Assembly: GCA_021904315.1 (NCBI GenBank)
Contig: CM038913.1
Coordinates: 5,765,958-5,829,957 of the forward strand
Source of the DNA: Sphagnum magellanicum
Lineage: Eukaryota; Streptophyta; Sphagnopsida; Sphagnales; Sphagnaceae
Reading direction: 5' to 3'
Length of the DNA stretch: 64,000 nucleotides
The number at the start of each line of letters is the position of its first letter. Positions within the stretch are counted from its first letter, which is position 1. A program made the position numbers and the translations under genes. Below the pieces are notes generated by a model, which had not been told where the DNA came from, did no database searches, and saw only the letters and a list, made by a program, of their open reading frames with translations. Positions 1 through 12,450 of this stretch are shown in pieces.

Positions 1-3000
1 ATATCAGAGGTGCAACATCTCCTCTCCTTTTCTTCTTCGCGCCAAGAAGAACTTTTCTATTCCTCTTCATATTGTCGGCTCAAAATCCCCCTCCTTCCCA
101 GATCTGTAATGACCTTTTCTTCTACTGTCTTGCCTCTGTCAACATTCTCTTCCTCTACTACCTTGCCTCCCTCTCACAAAAATATCTTCCTCTACTCTCT
201 TGTCATACCTCAACAATCATTTTCTCGATTGTATTGCCCTCTACCGACAATCTCATACTCTAGTCCTCCCCCCAAAAATCTTTCCTCCTTGATACCCTCC
301 TCTTGTGCATCTTCTTCTTTAGCGTCTTTCACTGCTCTCCTCGAAGCGCGTTGAATGTGTGGTCACGCTGCCTTATCTGTTCCCAACCCTCGCGCGTCAT
401 GCCTAGCCGTTCGCTGTACGCGTTTTCTTGGCATATTCGCTGCAGAATATTCCACCTACGCGTCTTTTCCAATCCAGTACAGTGTTTCAGTCGATTTCCG
501 ATTCACTACCATGTTCAGGGCAACATGGCAGAGATATAAGTCTGTATAACACACAGCTCGTTTGAAATTTGTTGCTATCCAGTTGTTGCAGCAACGATTG
601 CAGAGAAAGAAACGAACTGATGCAGGGAGCAGAAAACCTGAAGAGAATTGTAGGCCAGAGGTGTTTCTGAACAGTGAATTTTCGAATTTCTACCAGTCCT
701 AAACAGATGCAAAGGAGGTTATGGTCAGTTCTCAACTTCTTGAGAATACACATGGTGTAAGTGCATCATCAGATTGTGTTTATAGTCTCGGAATTTCTCT
801 GATTCTATGATCAAATTTTCTTCTTAGTTTTGTTAGAACATGAGAATCTAGCAAGAAACATTGAGATTGACAGTCAGTTTGAATTCATTGGATTAGGATT
901 CCATCAGGTGGAACTGGATTGAAGTGAAAAAATGAGTTGTGGACATTTCCAATATATCAGTATGATGAAGAACATTGAGCACATTGATCTGCAGAAGTCA
1001 ACATAGAACAAACAACACTTACAGGTTCATTCACTCCCTCCCCAAATGCCAACAATGATCAGCTGAAAGGCAAATCAGATTGTGAATTCAAATCATGTTC
1101 AAATCATGATCTTGTGGAGTCCAATGATTCTGTTAAACCTTGATTGGCAGGTTGGTTTCATTGTTAAATTCATTCTGTAGTAATTGTTTCACAGGATTCT
1201 TACTTTGTTGATATTGGAAAATTTCAAAACTGAGAGTTTCTCCATTGAATGTGCTTACTGTTTGCATCTAACATCCAAAGATAGTTAGATTGGAGTTAGG
1301 AAAGAACTTGTATTGGATGATCAGTTTGCAGAGTTGAGCGTTATCAAAATCTAGGCTTCCCCCTTAAGTGCTCTTGTTTTGGGTTACCTGAGTTTAGGGT
1401 TTAGAGGCTCTTGGCACTGATCAGAAAGATTATGAAACAGTTCAGTTCATGGGTGTCAAGAAAAAAAGAAGCAGCCTTATTCAATGTTGAACTTTTTCAG
1501 TCATGTATGTATCTTCTCCTGCAACCTTGTCAATTTGTTTCAGAGAATTGCTCAGCACTTATTCTCAACTTGGCAGGTTTGGAACAGCTTCTGTTCAATT
1601 CACAGCAATTGCAAGTGAATTCATGCCTTCAAACTTGTGACTTATCATGCAGTTGGGAAGGGATAAATGGACACTTTGTGCACTGAGCATAGCATATCAT
1701 GCAATTCCTTGAGCTGGCTTCAGATGGTGATCAGTCATCATGCACTGCTATGCAAATGCTGTTGGTAATGTTCTGCAGCTCAATGCACTTTACAGGTTTT
1801 TAAAATTTTGTTTCACGGCATTCCTATTCTGGGCATCAGCACATAAGAAGGCAGTCAGTGGTGGTATTCAATTCTGAAGTTCACGAAGAAGTTGGTTGGT
1901 TGACATTTAACATGACAGGTATGTTACATGCTGCTGGAGGAGAAAGCAGACTGCATCTTGACTTCTACTGGCCAAGAAGAGGTTGGGAGTTGCAGCAGTC
2001 ATCAACGAGCAGTGCTCAGTTCAGTAGACCAGCTCCAGATTGTGAATGCAGTTGGTTCATGTATGCTAGGAGCTTCAATGGAGACAGAAAACTTGTTAGT
2101 GTTGTGCTGTTGAGAAAGTCTCTGTAAGTAATTATACTGATGTGATATTTTTGCCTTTTATAAAGCTTGTTTTTTCTTCATGACTACTCAAGACTGTCTA
2201 TGTTCAATACTATTCAGGCCAATTGTTGTGTCTTGTTTTTATTACAAAGAACCAGTGATCAGTGTGTGGCCCTCTATAGACTTTGCTGTCTGTCATAGGT
2301 GAGCTTCACATTCAATGGTCTCCTTGGGAAGGACTCATTTCACAATCACAAGGTCACTCAGGTGTTTGAAGGGGACTTTTGTTTTCAGGCTGTAACATAT
2401 GTCTATGGTTCCTGTGTTTGCAAAGACCTTCCAGTGTTTTCCGAAAGCATGAGTGAAATGTGATCTGATTTGGGTGAACTTTGAAGGATCACAGAAAAGG
2501 GTTCTCAATCTGGAAGCTGTTGTTTTTTCGCTCTTGGTTTGCTAGGCTCCTTTACATTTCATGGGATCTTATGAAAAAGAAGTCTGAAAGAGAGGACCTA
2601 ATTCAGGCTATCTGAAGAAGCAGCTATCCAAAGGTATTGCATTGTTAGGAGGGTTTGATGATTGAAAGCATCAATTATGTGATCATCCAGGGTGAAGCAC
2701 TCCAACAGTGATCTTTCTATTTACCTCATGATTGTTTAGTTGAGGATCACTTGGGGGCACAGGGGTGACAAAGAAAAACCTTTTTAATCAAATCATATGC
2801 AACTGCGTGAAGCTTTTAGATCATCCAGTATCTCAATAATGTACTATTGCACCAAAATAATCAATCCGATTGTTTGAACAGGCTAGATATTCTGGAACAT
2901 GACCCCAAGCTGGAGTGAGAACGAGGTGTGAATTTTTCAAATCAATTGCACTTCTTTTGTTGTCGCCAGATGCAAGAAAGGTTTTCGGAAGCACCGCAAC

Positions 3001-3040
3001 CAAAACATAGTGCAGTTGTGTTCCATGTAGACATCTAACG
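1..3040. other. No recognised gene
   Basis: The first 330 bases are strongly C/T-rich on the plus strand. The rest has ordinary base composition with scattered short open frames, the longest about 90 codons (1411-1686 and 1858-2127, plus strand). None of their translations resembles a family I know, and none shows a run of coding exons with splice sites. It may hold untranslated or intron sequence of a neighbouring gene, but I cannot show that. Confidence 0.5.
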
Positions 3041-4560
3041 CCCTGGACTTACCTCCTTTCCCCAGAGTAGGGGTTTCGACACTGTTACTGGCTCAATGCA
3101 TTGAGAGAGAGAAAGAGCGAGCTTTTCTGTCTCCGGTTCGTCGATGGAGAAACAGGAATTATCTCGCAATACTGGATCCTACTATCCTCCGACGATTGTG
3201 CAAAGAATGTCGAATGGTGATATCTGATGATGTTCATTATATGAACAATGCTTTTCGGTTCTCGACTTCACTATCCCCTAGAAGAACCTAGAGGAAGTCA
3301 CAAACAGAAAGACAGCGAAGGTCTCAGTAGTTTTGCTTCCACAGAGCTGGCAAGTCTCTGACAAGACTCGCTTTCCGGAACAAAGCATTATCAAACATCA
3401 CAGACCCACTTCGAGCACGATCCACATCTGATGAACTACGGCAAAACAGAAAACAACCCCCTGCTGCACATATGGGAAAGCCGAGCTGCTGGATTGCAAA
3501 TCAAGCTGGAAGGAAAAGAAATGAAAAAAGCAGAAAACTTACGGCTAGTAACGCCGTCGCCAAGAGGATCTAACAATGTAAAATCAAAGAAAAACGAAGT
3601 AGACAGACACTCCAGCGACCCGGGCCTGTTCTTTTCTTTGCACGCACTAGTATCCAGACCGGGTCTACGAAGTTAGCAGGACCCGTAAAACATCTGAGCT
3701 TGGATATCATTTGTGCGCACAAGAGTCGACGTGCGCAGCTACAGCTGCACAACGCTTGGAAGTACTAGGTTATGGAGTTTAAGGTGCACAAGATCTACAA
3801 CCACAAAAACTCAGTCTCGCAAGAAACCCTACTCTTCACATCGACGCAGTCGCCAATGCCATCGAGACAACGTCGCTCCTAGATAACATATCTTGCCACG
3901 TACACCACCTATTTATTAAGAATGAGAGTTGTAACGAGTCACAAAGCCGTAACGGCCTCTGCCATATGGCTGGTGCCAACAAATCTAAACGGTGTTGGTG
4001 CAGAAACGATTCAGAAATCAGAAAACCCCCGATCCACCCCCTACACAATTCCCCTTCAGTCTCGCTACAGAGGTTGTCACGAGGATACAAACTTCTCCAC
4101 GCCGAAACGCTTCCCCCCTGGTCTAAATACATGAGGTTACGAGCGAAGAATTTTGGGTTAAGGATATAGGAGAAAGTGTGGTGCCATTTCTTGCGATCAG
4201 AAATGAGAAGGATCTCAACACTAAACAATCACAAATCAGGTGATCCGGCAGATAATACCAAACAGATGGTGACATTCAGTAATCATTGCATGATTTTCTG
4301 CGATTTCTGTCTTGTGCAGGAAAATCTTGATGAACAGAGAGAGGGGGGGGGGCCTTTGTAGACCTTAGAAGGTTTTGGTTGCAATTCCTCCCATGTTCCA
4401 GAAAGGAGAGAGGAAATAACTTTCGATCACCTAATAGGAGAACAGGACAACCTAGTCTTATCTTCACAATCTAGTTCTCATCTTTCTTTCCCCGTTGCAG
4501 CCTCGTTGAGACACACTTGCTGGCATCACCAACAGTGCCTGCAAGAACCAAAGACCCGAG
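3041..4560. other. CpG-containing stretch without recognised gene
   Basis: CG dinucleotides are noticeably more frequent here than in the flanks, especially around 3090-3240 and 3700-3900. In methylated plant genomes this often marks a promoter or a gene that is not decayed. A 130-codon minus-strand frame (3836-4228) was examined and resembles nothing known to me. A run of eight or more G lies near 4345. No gene is called. Confidence 0.3.
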
Positions 4561-5215
4561 AAAAATGGATTAAATTTTCATCCTTGACAGAGATTGTTCT
4601 CGAAGGTTTTATAGGTGGAATGTGCAGCCAGTGTGGAGGTGGTTGTTGTCCAGATTCTTGAAGACAACTCTACAAAACTGTAGCTGATGAGGCCCATGTG
4701 CAAAACTGTTTGCCGACCAGCTTTCTTGCTATGGTGACAGAAGCAACAACACTTGTTATAGAGCACCAATTCCATATCTCTGCACCAACAATCTTGCCAA
4801 TCATCAAATAAAACACTCACCTTACTCTTTGAATTTTCAGCAGCAATTCCAATCATAAGATGTTCTTACATGGTCTTCTACTTCAACTTGAGATGCTCTT
4901 TACAAATGTCTGTAACTCAATTACAGTAGTGACAAGTTAAAACCCTCACAATATTAGTTATTTTTACATGGCCGTGAGAAAAAATTAATTATCCTGACCA
5001 TCTAAGGGAAGACCTTTTGCAGGAAAATAATAAAATCATTATCACCACCATAGTGTCCAGTTTCACTTCATTATTTTCTCTATGGGAAAAGCAAGCTGCG
5101 GGATCTGAAAAATTTAATGAAGGGTTTTGCAGGGTTTAAAAAATTGTCTCCCATTGGCGTGGGAAAATTATGTGGGAAAAATTTAATTATTTGCATTTTT
5201 CAGAAAGTTTGGGGT
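4561..5215. other. Nothing recognised
   Basis: Moderately AT-rich sequence between the CpG-containing stretch and the PPR remnant. No coding or repeat signal was seen. Confidence 0.4.
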
Positions 5216-5975
5216 TTAACATATATCTACAGTATTCACTTCTTTCAGGTAGAGACCTGACTGTATGTTCACACCAGGCTCTTCTTTTCTGAGTAATTCA
5301 ACATTTGCCTTGAGATCCCATTTGGCGCCAGCAGCAAGGGGCTTGATTGCAGCCCATAGCCTGTAGCATTGCCAGGTTCTAAATCCAGAATTCGACTGGC
5401 AACTTGTTCTCCCATCTCCCAATTACAATGAACTCTGCAAACCATGAGTAAGGCCACCCACACAAGGCCATTTTGGTTTGCAGGACATTGTATTGATGAA
5501 ATCCTCTGCCTCTTGCAGATGGCCAGCATTACCAATCAGATCAACCATGCAGGCACAGTTCTCCACTTTTGCGGAAATGCCATAAACCGACCCTATGGAT
5601 TGAAAGTAGAGCATGCCTTCATGAAAAAGGCCTCCATTGACTACATGCCAACAAAAGAGCAATAAAAACAACCATATCCATTACTACTCCTTGAATCCTT
5701 AAGAATTTCTTGAAAACATACAAGAGCTTCTGTTGCTTGTCCATGCATGGCATAACCTCGAAGCACATCTATCCAAGAGAACACATCATGTGTTCATCAT
5801 GACTTGTTGAACACTCTTTTGCATGTCTTCTAAGCTTCCACATTTTGCATACATGGCAATGAAACAACTATCCACAAGGACACTCCACTAATAGCCAATT
5901 TGAATGATCTCTTCAAGAATACAACTACCCTCTTCATGTGCAACAACACTTCTACAAGCATTCATGAGTCCCACA
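5216..5975 (-). pseudogene. PPR protein remnant, C-terminal part
   Basis: On the minus strand three frames together give the end of a plant PLS-type pentatricopeptide repeat protein. A motif around CMVDLIGNAGHLQEAEDFI is the last PPR repeat. It is followed by text like WALLMVCRVHCNWEMGEQVA and LDLEPGNATGY, the E-motif region, and then a fragment like the E+ end (KWDLKANVELLRKE). Upstream (about 5700-5975) degenerate repeat text such as FIAMYAKCGSLED can be read with stops. At least two frameshifts separate the frames near 5430 and 5300. Intact family members act in organelle RNA editing or processing; this one cannot encode a product. The N-terminal part probably lies at 7790-8240 on the same strand and the middle, inverted, at 5980-6560. 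Confidence 0.82.
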
Positions 5976-5979
5976 AAGA

Positions 5980-6560
5980 CAACATGGCATGGTTTCAAAG
6001 AATGCAAGGGGAAGAAGGGGTGTAGCCAAATGCTTCACCATTTTGGGAATGTTGCATGCATGTGTTAACATTTTTACATTTGAGGAAGGCAAGCAAGTTC
6101 ACAAAAAGATCATTCCAAACAACTATTGGAATTCTAATGTTTAGGTGAGTATTGCCCTCATTTATACATGCACCAAATATAGGTGTCCAAAGAACGTTTT
6201 GAATGTAACATGATGTCCATCAAGGTTGCTTGAAATGCCATGATTATGGGGTATGTGAAATGTTTGCAAGGACATAATGCATTAGAATTGTACCCAAAAA
6301 TGTAGCAAGCAAGGCTTAATGTAATGTAAAGGGATGCAACCCAATTATGTCACCTTTGTGGAGGTCTTGAAAATGTGTGTTAGTGTCATGGCATTTGAAG
6401 AACGTAGGTTGGTTGATGAACGGATCATATAGAGCAAATGTGAATCTAATATGTTTGTTAGTTGTAGTTTTTTTGACATGTATGCAAAATGCAAAATCTT
6501 TGAGGATGTTTAGCAAGTTTTCAACAAAATGCCCAAACTCATAGACATTCAATTCACAAC
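5980..6560 (+). pseudogene. PPR protein remnant, middle part, inverted
   Basis: Plus-strand reading with several stops gives PPR repeats. Near 5990-6110 it reads FQRMQGEEGV...PNA and then FEEGKQVHKKI. Near 6330-6540 it reads MQPNYVTFVEVLKMC, then VDERII, then FDMYAKCKIFEDV and QVFNKMPK. These are the P, L and S repeat signatures of a plant PLS-class PPR protein. In-frame stops lie inside the repeats, for example TAG after ERII and after FEDV. The orientation is opposite to the pieces on both sides, which suggests inversion of the centre of one ancestral gene. An independent second copy is the alternative. Confidence 0.78.
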
Positions 6561-7465
6561 TAATTAGAATTATTTATTGATGAACATCCTTGCCTTATTT
6601 GATTGTTGATAAACCTCCACATGCATTTAAGACTACTACAAAATTGATAAAATTCAACATCACTTCTTTTTGTATATGCTAATACATTTCAATGTCTTTT
6701 ATTGTCATGACCTTAGCTTTGGACTTGTGACCAAAAAAGGGCTTACAAAGGTGCGGACCGAGAAGGAAGTTCGAGAGTCACATTTCACATTCCTGAGAGT
6801 GTAGGAAAGTGTGAAGGAATAAACTCACACATCCAAGTGGGCTCTCACTTTGGGAATTGGACTTTCAATGAACTCTCTAATTTTCAAAGAGGTATTTTAG
6901 GGGTTAGAATTTATTAAATTAAAAAATTTCTTATACCATTAGAAAGTTCTTCAAACATAAATATTTAAAATGGGGTTGCATGACTCATTTGAATATTTAA
7001 AACATAATTTATGGTCAAAAGAAAGGTTGAAAATCAAACTGCCAATTTTATTCCCAACCATTAAAAATCAAAAATCGCCCTGAAATATGTGTGTGTAGGT
7101 GGCGTGTCACATATCGTTGAAAAACTTTCAATGAAAGCTATAACTTTGTTTTAGACCTCACCTCAATCAAAGGTCTGCATGAGAAGTTATGGCCCTCCAA
7201 AGTGTCGAGAGTCCCAATTTTGGGAATTTCAAGACTTTCAACTTGGGAATCTTGGAACAAAATGACATTTGAATGTAGCTTTTGTGACTAATCACAAAAA
7301 ATATTATGAAGGGGAAGGTGGTGACTTCCTTAAGTTCGAACGGTGCTAAGTTTTGTGAGTCCATGTATGTTTCTAATTTTTCCACGCACCAAAAGTGTTT
7401 CAACTTTGAACTAATCAACTTGTTGTTAAGTTATGCAAATTTATGTGAATGATTGACCACTTGTC
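6561..7465. other. Spacer between PPR pieces, nothing recognised
   Basis: AT-rich sequence that separates the inverted PPR fragment from the N-terminal fragment. No PPR repeat text is seen on either strand. It may be an insertion into the old gene, but no terminal repeats or transposon genes were found. Confidence 0.35.
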
Positions 7466-7690
7466 ATTTGTTTTAGTCCTCATTTTGGAATTCCAACATG
7501 CTCATGTACCCTCGTAATGTTACGAACTAAGAAACATATCCCAATTTCTTTTTTCTTCTGTTGTTTTCATTTTCAATTTTAATCTTCATTTTGGAACTTT
7601 AACACACCCTTGTACCTCCGTAGTGTTACGAACTAAAGAGCGTATCTCAATTCTTTTTTCTTCCATTGTTTTCACTTTCAGACTCACATT
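7466..7690. repeat. Tandem duplication of about 113 bp
   Basis: Two adjacent copies share, in order, CTCATTTTGGAA, TGTACC, GTTACGAACTAA, the sequence CAATT followed by TTTTTTCTTC, and GTTTTCA. The second copy has drifted by roughly a quarter of positions by eye. No open frame runs through it. Confidence 0.75.
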
Positions 7691-7789
7691 TAAATCTTTC
7701 AAGGACTATAACGATGTGTTATCTATGCTTCTCCATGTTTGACATGACCATGGTTGTCCAACAAACGAAATCATGATCGTACATTCTGT

Positions 7790-8240
7790 TGAAAACTTTG
7801 TAAGCATCTTCTACGCTACCACACTTGATGTACATATTGATGAGGCCGGTGTTCAAAGACATCATATTCATAACCATTTTATAGGATTTGTGTATGAATG
7901 TGTTTGCTTTCTTGCAGTATTTGCAACTTTGTACATGCTTTGAGCACTAGAACAAAACGAAAGGTGTTTGGAGTCATGCGTTCTCTTTTCATTTGCTGGA
8001 AAAACCCAATGGCTTGTTCCCACTGCCCCAATTTTACACACATTCCAAGTTGGGCATTCAATGCTCATTTGTCCACTCCTTGGAGCCATGGTAGCAAGTT
8101 TACCTTGCACCCGACGAGGATTGTGTTTGCAGTTCAGCCAAAGTGGGTGTAGTGTTTTCTTGTGTTGGATAAGGGGAAATCTCGCATTCTTCTTCACTAT
8201 TTTTGCTAGTTTCTTGTCCCACCACCGTGAAGGATCCAAG
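7790..8240 (-). pseudogene. PPR protein remnant, N-terminal part
   Basis: The minus strand gives one well kept PPR repeat: NAQLGMCVKLGQWEQAIGFF, QQMKRERMTPNTFRFVLVLK, ACTKLQ, and then KHIHTQI. After a frameshift the next repeat follows near 7790-7870 (GLINMYIKCGSVEDAYKVFN). Upstream the frame runs to about 8239 without recognisable repeats. It lies on the same strand as the C-terminal piece at 5216-5975 and in the order expected for one gene. The frameshift and the missing middle make it non-functional. Confidence 0.8.
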
Positions 8241-10303
8241 AGGGACTCTCACCAACGTTTCTATACAACCAATTCCTGTTGACAAAAATGGCTGGGGTGG
8301 TTTTTTATGTTGATGCCCGGTTCTATTTCTTCCATCCATTCTTTGCGGAAAGAAGATCAATAGAATTGCAGAATTTTTGTTGTTGAGCATAGCTGGGGTT
8401 GCTTGATTTCTCTTGAGGACCACCACTCTTCTTCTTCGTCCCCATGAGTGGTGGTGGTCCTTTTATGTAAGAACTCAAGACAACAAGGGCTGTTGCGTGT
8501 TGCACTGAACAATTGCACTTCTCGGAACGATTAAAAAAAACACATTCCTTCCCAATGGACATCATCATTTGCGAAACAGAGAAACCCTACAGAAAAAGGA
8601 GAAATCGAACACAACTGGAGCAACAACACTCATGAGCTCCCATATATCTTCCGCCCAATAGTATGAAACTCTACGAAACACATGCATCTAGCCTCATCCA
8701 CATTACGTGCGGAATATGATTCCTAGTTTGCTTTGATTGTTGGAACTTGGCGCAGATTTTTTGCATCGTTGTTCATCAGTCCATTTCCAGAATTGTTTGG
8801 AGATTTACTTAGCAATTGGCTTTTCAGACATACTTTCTCTTTTGGGTTTCTTAGGTCGAGGATCCGAAGTTTGGGTTCTGTGTTGTGTTCTCTAATAAGG
8901 GGATGGTGGGGTTCGGCGAAATACAAAAAGTATTGCAGTGGTGTTATGGCTCGTTCAACCATCTGTTTTGTTGAGACCATTTTCGTCCTTCAAGCTCAGA
9001 ATTGTTGCTACATACCCAAGATCCGCTCGTCTCTCGATCTGGGATCATCAATCAAAAGCTTTAGGAATTAGGTCAGCTCAGTTATTCTAGCGGAAGCAAT
9101 TTCCAACAATTTTTGTTTGTAAGTCTTTCTGATGGGTGTTTTTTTTTGGGTCCATTGTCAAGCTTTTGAGGATCGTTGTAAGGAGTCTTTTACTTTTGGG
9201 CTAGATTCGGCAACATCTTTTTCAGCATCAAGTGTCAGCAAAAGCTTTGTTGCTTCGAGTTACAACTAGCTTGCGAGCGCTTGTTGGATTCTGATTATCA
9301 AGGACAACTTCATGTTGAGTGCTACCTTGAATTGCCAACCCATGTTCGAATCTTTCTCGAAAGAATGTCATGGGTCTCTAGTAAACCAACTGGTAATTTG
9401 TGGGATGGGATCAGATTCTTGGGCCTTGCAAGTCCTGCATGGCAGAATCAGAGTCTTTCTTCTTCCTTCATCAGTATTTATGGCAAGCAAGTCTATGTGA
9501 TAGTTGTCAAAAAGATGTTTCTTTTTTCTGGAGTTCACCTCCTCATTGCTTGTGGAATTCAGAAGAATTCTCACGTCTGTTTCTGCAAGATTTAGTGCAC
9601 AGATTTCCATGATTTCCAAATGGTTTGAGAGCTCCCTCACTATTTAAATGTTTTCTGATAAGAAGTGTGGATTTTGGAGATTCTGGATTTCAAAGGAGAG
9701 CTTTGAAAACTGCATTTTCTTGGGATGCCATTGAACCTTTCAAAGATATATAATCATCTTTTTTCTCAGGTAATTTCTCTTTGCTGACAGGTTGTTGATT
9801 TTGTTGTTGATCAGCCCAGAATTGATGTATCTGATTCATGGTAGATTACATTTGTTTTGCAGTGACATTTCTAGCCTAGGGACTGGTTTTGAAGGTTCCC
9901 TCCAGTTGTAGCATTCAGTGCCAAGTTTGGCTTGATCAAAATCTCTGCTTGATATAGTGTTGTTTTTCTAATCCTAATCTTTCATTTAAAGTGCAGATGA
10001 TCCTTGCTGACAGTAACATAGAGAAGTTAAAGGTGCAATGTTTCAAGTTGTGTGCAACAGTTTGCAGTATGGAAAGGAAGAGCAGCAACACAACAATTGG
10101 AAGCTTACATCTGCCATAGTCAAACACGTTTGTTTTTACATTTTGTACACCATGTGTTGCTGATTTGCAATCTCTAAAAGAAGGTAATTTGTGGAATAGA
10201 AGATGCAGAAGCATGGGATCTTGGTTTAAGTTGTATCACTTTTGATGCTTGTTTTGTAGTGTGTAGTTGTGTTTTAAGGATTTAAGTATAGGAGGATCAG
10301 AAG
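8241..10303. other. No recognised gene
   Basis: Several plus-strand frames of 60-112 codons occur (8733-9071 and 9281-9595 are the longest), but none reads like a known family. This stretch could hold the decayed 5' end of the propeller pseudogene that begins near 10304. I could not identify exons for it. Confidence 0.4.
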
Positions 10304-12205
10304 TTGTGCAAGGGATCTCTAACTCTTGATGTTCAAAGATGCAAACAATATTCAGGGCGAGTACTCGAACCACCACCAACAAACTCAAATTGGTGGGATA
10401 AAAAGTGTTTCTCTGGAGCCATAGTTGTTCAAGACAATCATACATGGGATCAAACACAAAGTTTCAAATATCTTATGTACTATTATGGGTAGGATTCAGA
10501 TCTCTGGGCCAGAAGAGTGACATTGTTCAACCCTTATCTACCCACAAGCAGAGTTGGCATGGCAGTAAGCCAAGATGGAGTGTCTTTCACTTGATATAAA
10601 GGCCACCTTAGTGGAGGTGCAATAATGGATCCATCGCCAGATTCTGAAGCTTTTGATGTTGTTCATTTGGGAGTCAGCAATGTAGTGTTTGACACCAATG
10701 CAGGCGATTGGTCTATGTATTATTTTGGAGGCAGCTTTGATGAATAACCTCTACCTGGAGGCTCTGCAGAAAATAAATTCAAGTGTGGTTGTCTATCAAT
10801 CATCTCCTACAACCACTCAAGAAAGTAGAACCTTTTGAGGATTCTGCATACACATGTATCACCAAGGTTCACAAGTCAGCATATCATATTTGAAGAATGA
10901 ATGTAGGAGATTTTTTGAAGTTAAGAATCATTACCAGCTGATACTTGAAACCTCTAGTGTCATTCATGTCAAGGCACGAGCCAATTGTCATCGTGTTTTC
11001 TGGCAAAAGTCATAGTGCTTCAGGTTACAGAGCATGAACTGGAGATTTTTGTGTTGATGCTTTGTGACTTGACTTGGTGATGTAAGGGGTGTGATGTTGT
11101 AGCCAGGATTAGCTATGTCTAGAGATGGGCTCTCAGTTGAAGACTGAAAGGGTCCAATTCTAGAACTTAGAGATGCAGATTCTTGGGACAAGAATGGACT
11201 TTCCTGGCCACAAGCGATCCCACCCAAAGGTATATATGATCTTACATTCCTATAGTGGTGAACCCTTTTGCACTCTTTGATCTGTTTGGATCTTCATCAA
11301 AACATGGAACACATCACATGCATGAGAACGCTAAAAATTCCTTGGGTGTTGATGGGTTTGGAGGAACTTCGAAATTAACAGCCCTGATACTGGTACCTCT
11401 TGGTTTTGACATTGAAATGAATAGTTTGAGGGCCCTTCCTTTTATGTTGCAATATTCCACTTTGATTTATGTATGGGTTGGAATACTTTCTATGACACAA
11501 AATTACTAAAAGACTCTTCTTCCAGTCACAGATGACCTCTGGAAAGTTCTTTTCAAGCAGACTTTTTTTTCTTCTGGTGCAAGGGAGGCAGGTTTCCTAG
11601 AGACTCATATGAGGTGGGCAAACTCTTAGACTTCATTGTCTGGCAAATGCAAATTCACATAACCATGTACTATATGTAATCAGGAGGTGAAGATGGGAAA
11701 TGGTTTATGACCTATCACACACATGAGATAAAAGGACCAACAGGAGTTGGGTGTTTTTCACCCAGTGTAGCCACATCAACAGATGGAGATGGGTGAAGGA
11801 TGGTAAAATTCTGTCACCAGGTGCCCCAGGCTCATGGGATGAGGGAGGTGTTTCTGTCCGCCATATGCTTAAAATTGGTGACTGATTTGTGACCTTCTAT
11901 GAAGGCTCAGATTTCAAGTTTTAGTTTACTGTTGGGTTACTGTCTCGGATGATGGAAATATCTGGGAGAGAGATCAGAACTGTGGAACTAAACTTGGAGG
12001 ACCAATTTTAAAGCCCCGGACAAGAGAGGATATCTGGGATAATGTGTTGGTGGGAACTCATGTTTTGGCAATGGAAGATGGAAGCTTCAGGATGTACTAT
12101 TTGGGTGTTGGAAAAATCAAGGGTGACAATACCTCTCAGCAAGGGCTTGAACTTGCAGTTAGTGATGGTGAAAATTATCGATCATGGAGGAGGTCCAATG
12201 AATGA
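10304..12205 (+). pseudogene. Decayed GH43/GH32-like five-bladed propeller protein
   Basis: Plus-strand text resembles a plant protein of the arabinanase/levansucrase/invertase five-bladed beta-propeller superfamily. Segment one (10304-10750) reads SGRVLEPPPTNSNWWD, YLMYYYG, RVGMAVSQDGVSFT and VVFDTNAGDWSMYYFGGSFD, with stops at 10490-10492, 10592-10594 and 10745-10747. Segment two (about 11120-11230) reads ADSWDKNGLSWPQAIPPK, with a stop before KGPILEL. Segment three (about 11692-12205) reads GKWFMTYHTHEIKGPTGVG, then after a frameshift near 11790 VKDGKILSPGAPGSWDEGGV, later DNVLVGTHVLAMEDGSFRMY and YYLGVGKIKGDN, ending at TGA 12203-12205. Apparent introns remain between segments, so it decayed from a genomic copy. 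Repeated blade motifs of the form SxDGxxW and MYYxG support the fold. The substrate is unknown. Confidence 0.75.
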
Positions 12206-12294
12206 AATCTGATACTTGCTAAAAACATGCAATATGTTACAAAAAGATATTGGGTGGGGGGTGCTTCAACTTAGTCCAACCCCTGGTACTAATT

Positions 12295-12450
12295 TTCCTA
12301 TATCCAGTTTTCAGTTCTTTTCTATGATTTTCAGTTTAACATTTTGCTTGTTGGTCCAGCCTTTAAAAAACGTTTTTCAGGATCCAATTTCCAAATTTTC
12401 AGTTCTTTTTTTCAGATTTTCAATTCAATGATTCTACTTGGCAATCCAGC
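12295..12450. repeat. Degenerate local duplication, about 85 bp unit
   Basis: Two neighbouring blocks share TTTTCAGTTCTTTT, a GATTTTCA stretch, the short run TTGGCAATCCAGCC or TTGGTCCAGCC, and CTTTAAA or CTCCAAA. The order is the same in both copies. No coding signal was seen. Confidence 0.55.
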
